Source of the DNA: Bacteroidales bacterium
GTDB lineage: Bacteria; Bacteroidota; Bacteroidia; Bacteroidales; UBA4417
Reading direction: 5' to 3'
Assembly (NCBI GenBank): GCA_016707705.1
Contig: JADJHD010000020.1
Span: forward strand, 81,613 to 145,612
DNA: 64,000 nucleotides
The notes under the pieces are model-generated. The model searched no databases and had not been told where the DNA came from. It saw nothing but the letters and a program-made list of their open reading frames with translations. Numbering within the stretch: the first letter of the stretch is position 1; the number at the start of each line of letters is the position of its first letter. This document shows positions 62,654 to 64,000 of the stretch, one piece after another. The position numbers and the translations under genes are program-made.

Positions 62654-63626
62654 ATGCCGATAAAGTCCCCAATTTTCAACTTATTGTGGAAAATGCTGCC
62701 AGGCTTGCTGCCCTTGCTCATATTCCTTGGAGTTGATGCAATATGGGGCACCCAGCCTGGGCTTATAGTAGCTGTCAGTTTTGGAATCGGAGAGCTGATT
62801 ATCATTCTTTACAGAGAGAGGAGATTCGATTGGTTTGTCATTTATGACACCGCACTTCTTACACTACTGGGAGTTGTATCGCTTATTTCAAGCAACGAAA
62901 TTTTCTTCAAGCTTAAGCCAGCACTAATCAATGTCATCTTTCTGATAATCATTGGAGTATCAGCATTTGGAAAGCGAAATATCCTGCTAAACTATTCCAA
63001 AAGATATCTCAAAGGAGTTGAGATTAATGATGAACATCATGCCCTGATGCAGCACTCCTTCAGGATAATGTTTTATATTTTTCTCCTTCATACCCTGCTT
63101 ACTGTTTATGCTGCATTCTTTCTTTCCAAGGCAGCCTGGGCATTTATTAGCAGTGCATTGCTCTACATATTCTTCGGGATTTATTTCGGATGGCAGTTTC
63201 TGTTTCAGTCAAAAACAAAAAAGTCTTCAAAAACAGAATGGTTTCCTGTTGTTGATGAATCCGGAAAAGTGACCGGCAAAGTAAACAGGAAAGAGGCACA
63301 TTCGGTGGGATACAGCTGTTGGCGGACATGTTAACCTGGGTGAAACCATCGAACAAGCCCTGCAGCGTGAAGTCATGGAAGAACTGCAGATCAGGGAGTT
63401 TAAACCTCAGGCGTTCATGAATTACCGATGGGATTCACCCCAGGAATCTGAACTGGTATTCTCCTTTCTTACTCAAATTGACGAATCTATTGAATACAAT
63501 CCGGAAGAGATAAGCGACGGCCGTTTCTGGAGGTTCGCCGAACTTGATCAGCTGATTGGCAAGAATATTCTTACCCCTAATTTTGAAAGAGAATACGCTC
63601 AATTAAAATCAGTTGTCATTAAATAG
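62654..63626 (+). pseudogene. IspZ/YciB-like membrane protein fused to Nudix domain, broken by internal deletion
   Basis: The first open frame (62654-63334) encodes about five transmembrane helices of YciB/IspZ type, a linker and the start of a Nudix domain (EWFPVVDESGKVTGKVNRKEAHS). It then shifts and stops. From 63308 a second frame reads WDTAVGGHVNLGETIEQALQ, containing an intact Nudix box (G-x5-E-x7-RE-x-x-EE), and continues to 63626. The Nudix strands expected between the two parts, roughly 35-40 residues, are missing and the frame is out of register, so the catalytic domain cannot form. Confidence 0.75.
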
Positions 63627-63970
63627 ATTGGTCAAACATGCTCATTTATAGAGCAACAGCAGAATCATATTTCCCTGATTCCGTTTTCAAAACCTTTATA
63701 ATCTCTGGAATTCATCTATCACCATGAGATCTGGTATATACAGATATCAGGTGCAGTGCTTATTTCGTCTGGTTCCTCTATTAAGGATCCTGACTAGCAG
63801 GAAGATCCATCCCCGGTTCATCAATTTTATCTGCCTGTTTTTGAACAAGTTAACATAACCCGGAAATACCAGTTCATCTGCTTCTTTTTGAAACAAATAC
63901 ATTTTTCACTTGTTATATATTAAGTACTCGAATATCGTTCTCTTCCACTCATCATTGCAAATCTTCTGTC
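63627..63970. other. Intergenic region without recognised features
   Basis: This 344-bp stretch has stops in all frames, no strong hairpin or T-run and no clear TTTG/TAnnTTTG pair. An AT-rich block (63895-63945) precedes a possible start codon at 63971. Confidence 0.5.
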
Positions 63971-64000
63971 ATGGCAACAACTACCCGCAACTCTTTCGAG
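63971..64000 (+). CDS. Possible start of a gene cut by the right edge
   Basis: ATG at 63971 opens ten codons (MATTTRNSFE) with no stop before the edge. It follows an AT-rich intergenic region, so it is a plausible start, but ten codons cannot establish a gene. Confidence 0.3.
   Translation, partial: MATTTRNSFE

Noticed and set aside
63375..63626. Independent small gene starting MEELQIREF
   Set aside because: The sequence upstream in the same frame continues the Nudix box, so this is the 3' remnant of the broken fusion gene.

Overview
The window is chromosomal DNA from an anaerobic, fermentative member of the Bacteroidota, most likely Bacteroidales-like. Evidence: secreted proteins with type IX secretion (T9SS) C-terminal sorting domains, Bacteroidota-type promoters (TTTG about 20 bp upstream of TAnnTTTG), families largely confined to the phylum (DUF5777, DUF2851, DUF6340), few Shine-Dalgarno sites, and two complete NAD-linked [FeFe]-hydrogenase gene sets. 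No phage, IS element or CRISPR array is visible.

Layout. 1-6.3 kb: an edge-truncated polytopic membrane protein, a large T9SS-secreted C10 (streptopain-like) protease and argS. 6.7-16.4 kb: a cyclic 2,3-diphosphoglycerate synthetase-family protein, pyrB-pyrI, a C1B-like peptidase, an AlbA_2 protein overlapping yaaA, a diacylglycerol kinase-family gene, an N-acetylglucosamine-kinase-like ATPase, msrB, a DUF6340 lipoprotein, DUF456 and truA. 17.3-31.6 kb: the hydrogenase region. Operon 1 (NuoE-like, short NuoF-like, HydA) and operon 2 (ten genes) are separated by an SGNH/sialate-esterase-like T9SS protein. Operon 2 begins with six accessory genes (two DRTGG proteins, an RsbW-like ATPase, a HydS-like H-cluster protein, a PHP protein, a second HATPase protein) and continues with a ferredoxin-like protein, HydB, HydA and HydC. 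Both operons have Rex-type operators at their promoters, so NADH/NAD+ control of both is predicted. The accessory genes look like an H2- or redox-sensing phosphotransfer module built into the hydrogenase operon.

31.7-35.4 kb: a soluble hybrid histidine kinase, a small unknown protein and a tocopherol-cyclase-like secreted protein. 35.55-37.72 kb: on the minus strand, an intact tRNA(CAU) followed by five tandem units of about 410 bp, each an intact 86-aa GIY-YIG nuclease ORF plus a remodelled tRNA copy whose loops hold TCCGCC/GGCGGA palindromes; a terminator closes the array. This array and the hydrogenase sensory module are the most unusual features here. 37.8-42.8 kb: saccharopine-dehydrogenase-like, EamA, DHODH-like and CtpA genes, all on the minus strand. 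43.2-47.3 kb: two haem-motif lipoproteins, an OB-fold protein and a DUF5777 protein in an apparent operon, then a rhomboid protease and a small secreted unknown. 47.3-53.1 kb: an HhH protein, an APC permease, an NSS transporter with its 44-aa MetS-like subunit, and DUF2851. 53.3-60 kb: an alpha/beta hydrolase, a CotH protein and a GH2 glycosidase, then an unknown outer-membrane-like protein. 60-63.6 kb: a coiled-coil gene, zapA, a probable 6S RNA, rny and a decayed IspZ/YciB-Nudix fusion.

All calls come from reading the sequence and remembered family knowledge; no database search was run.
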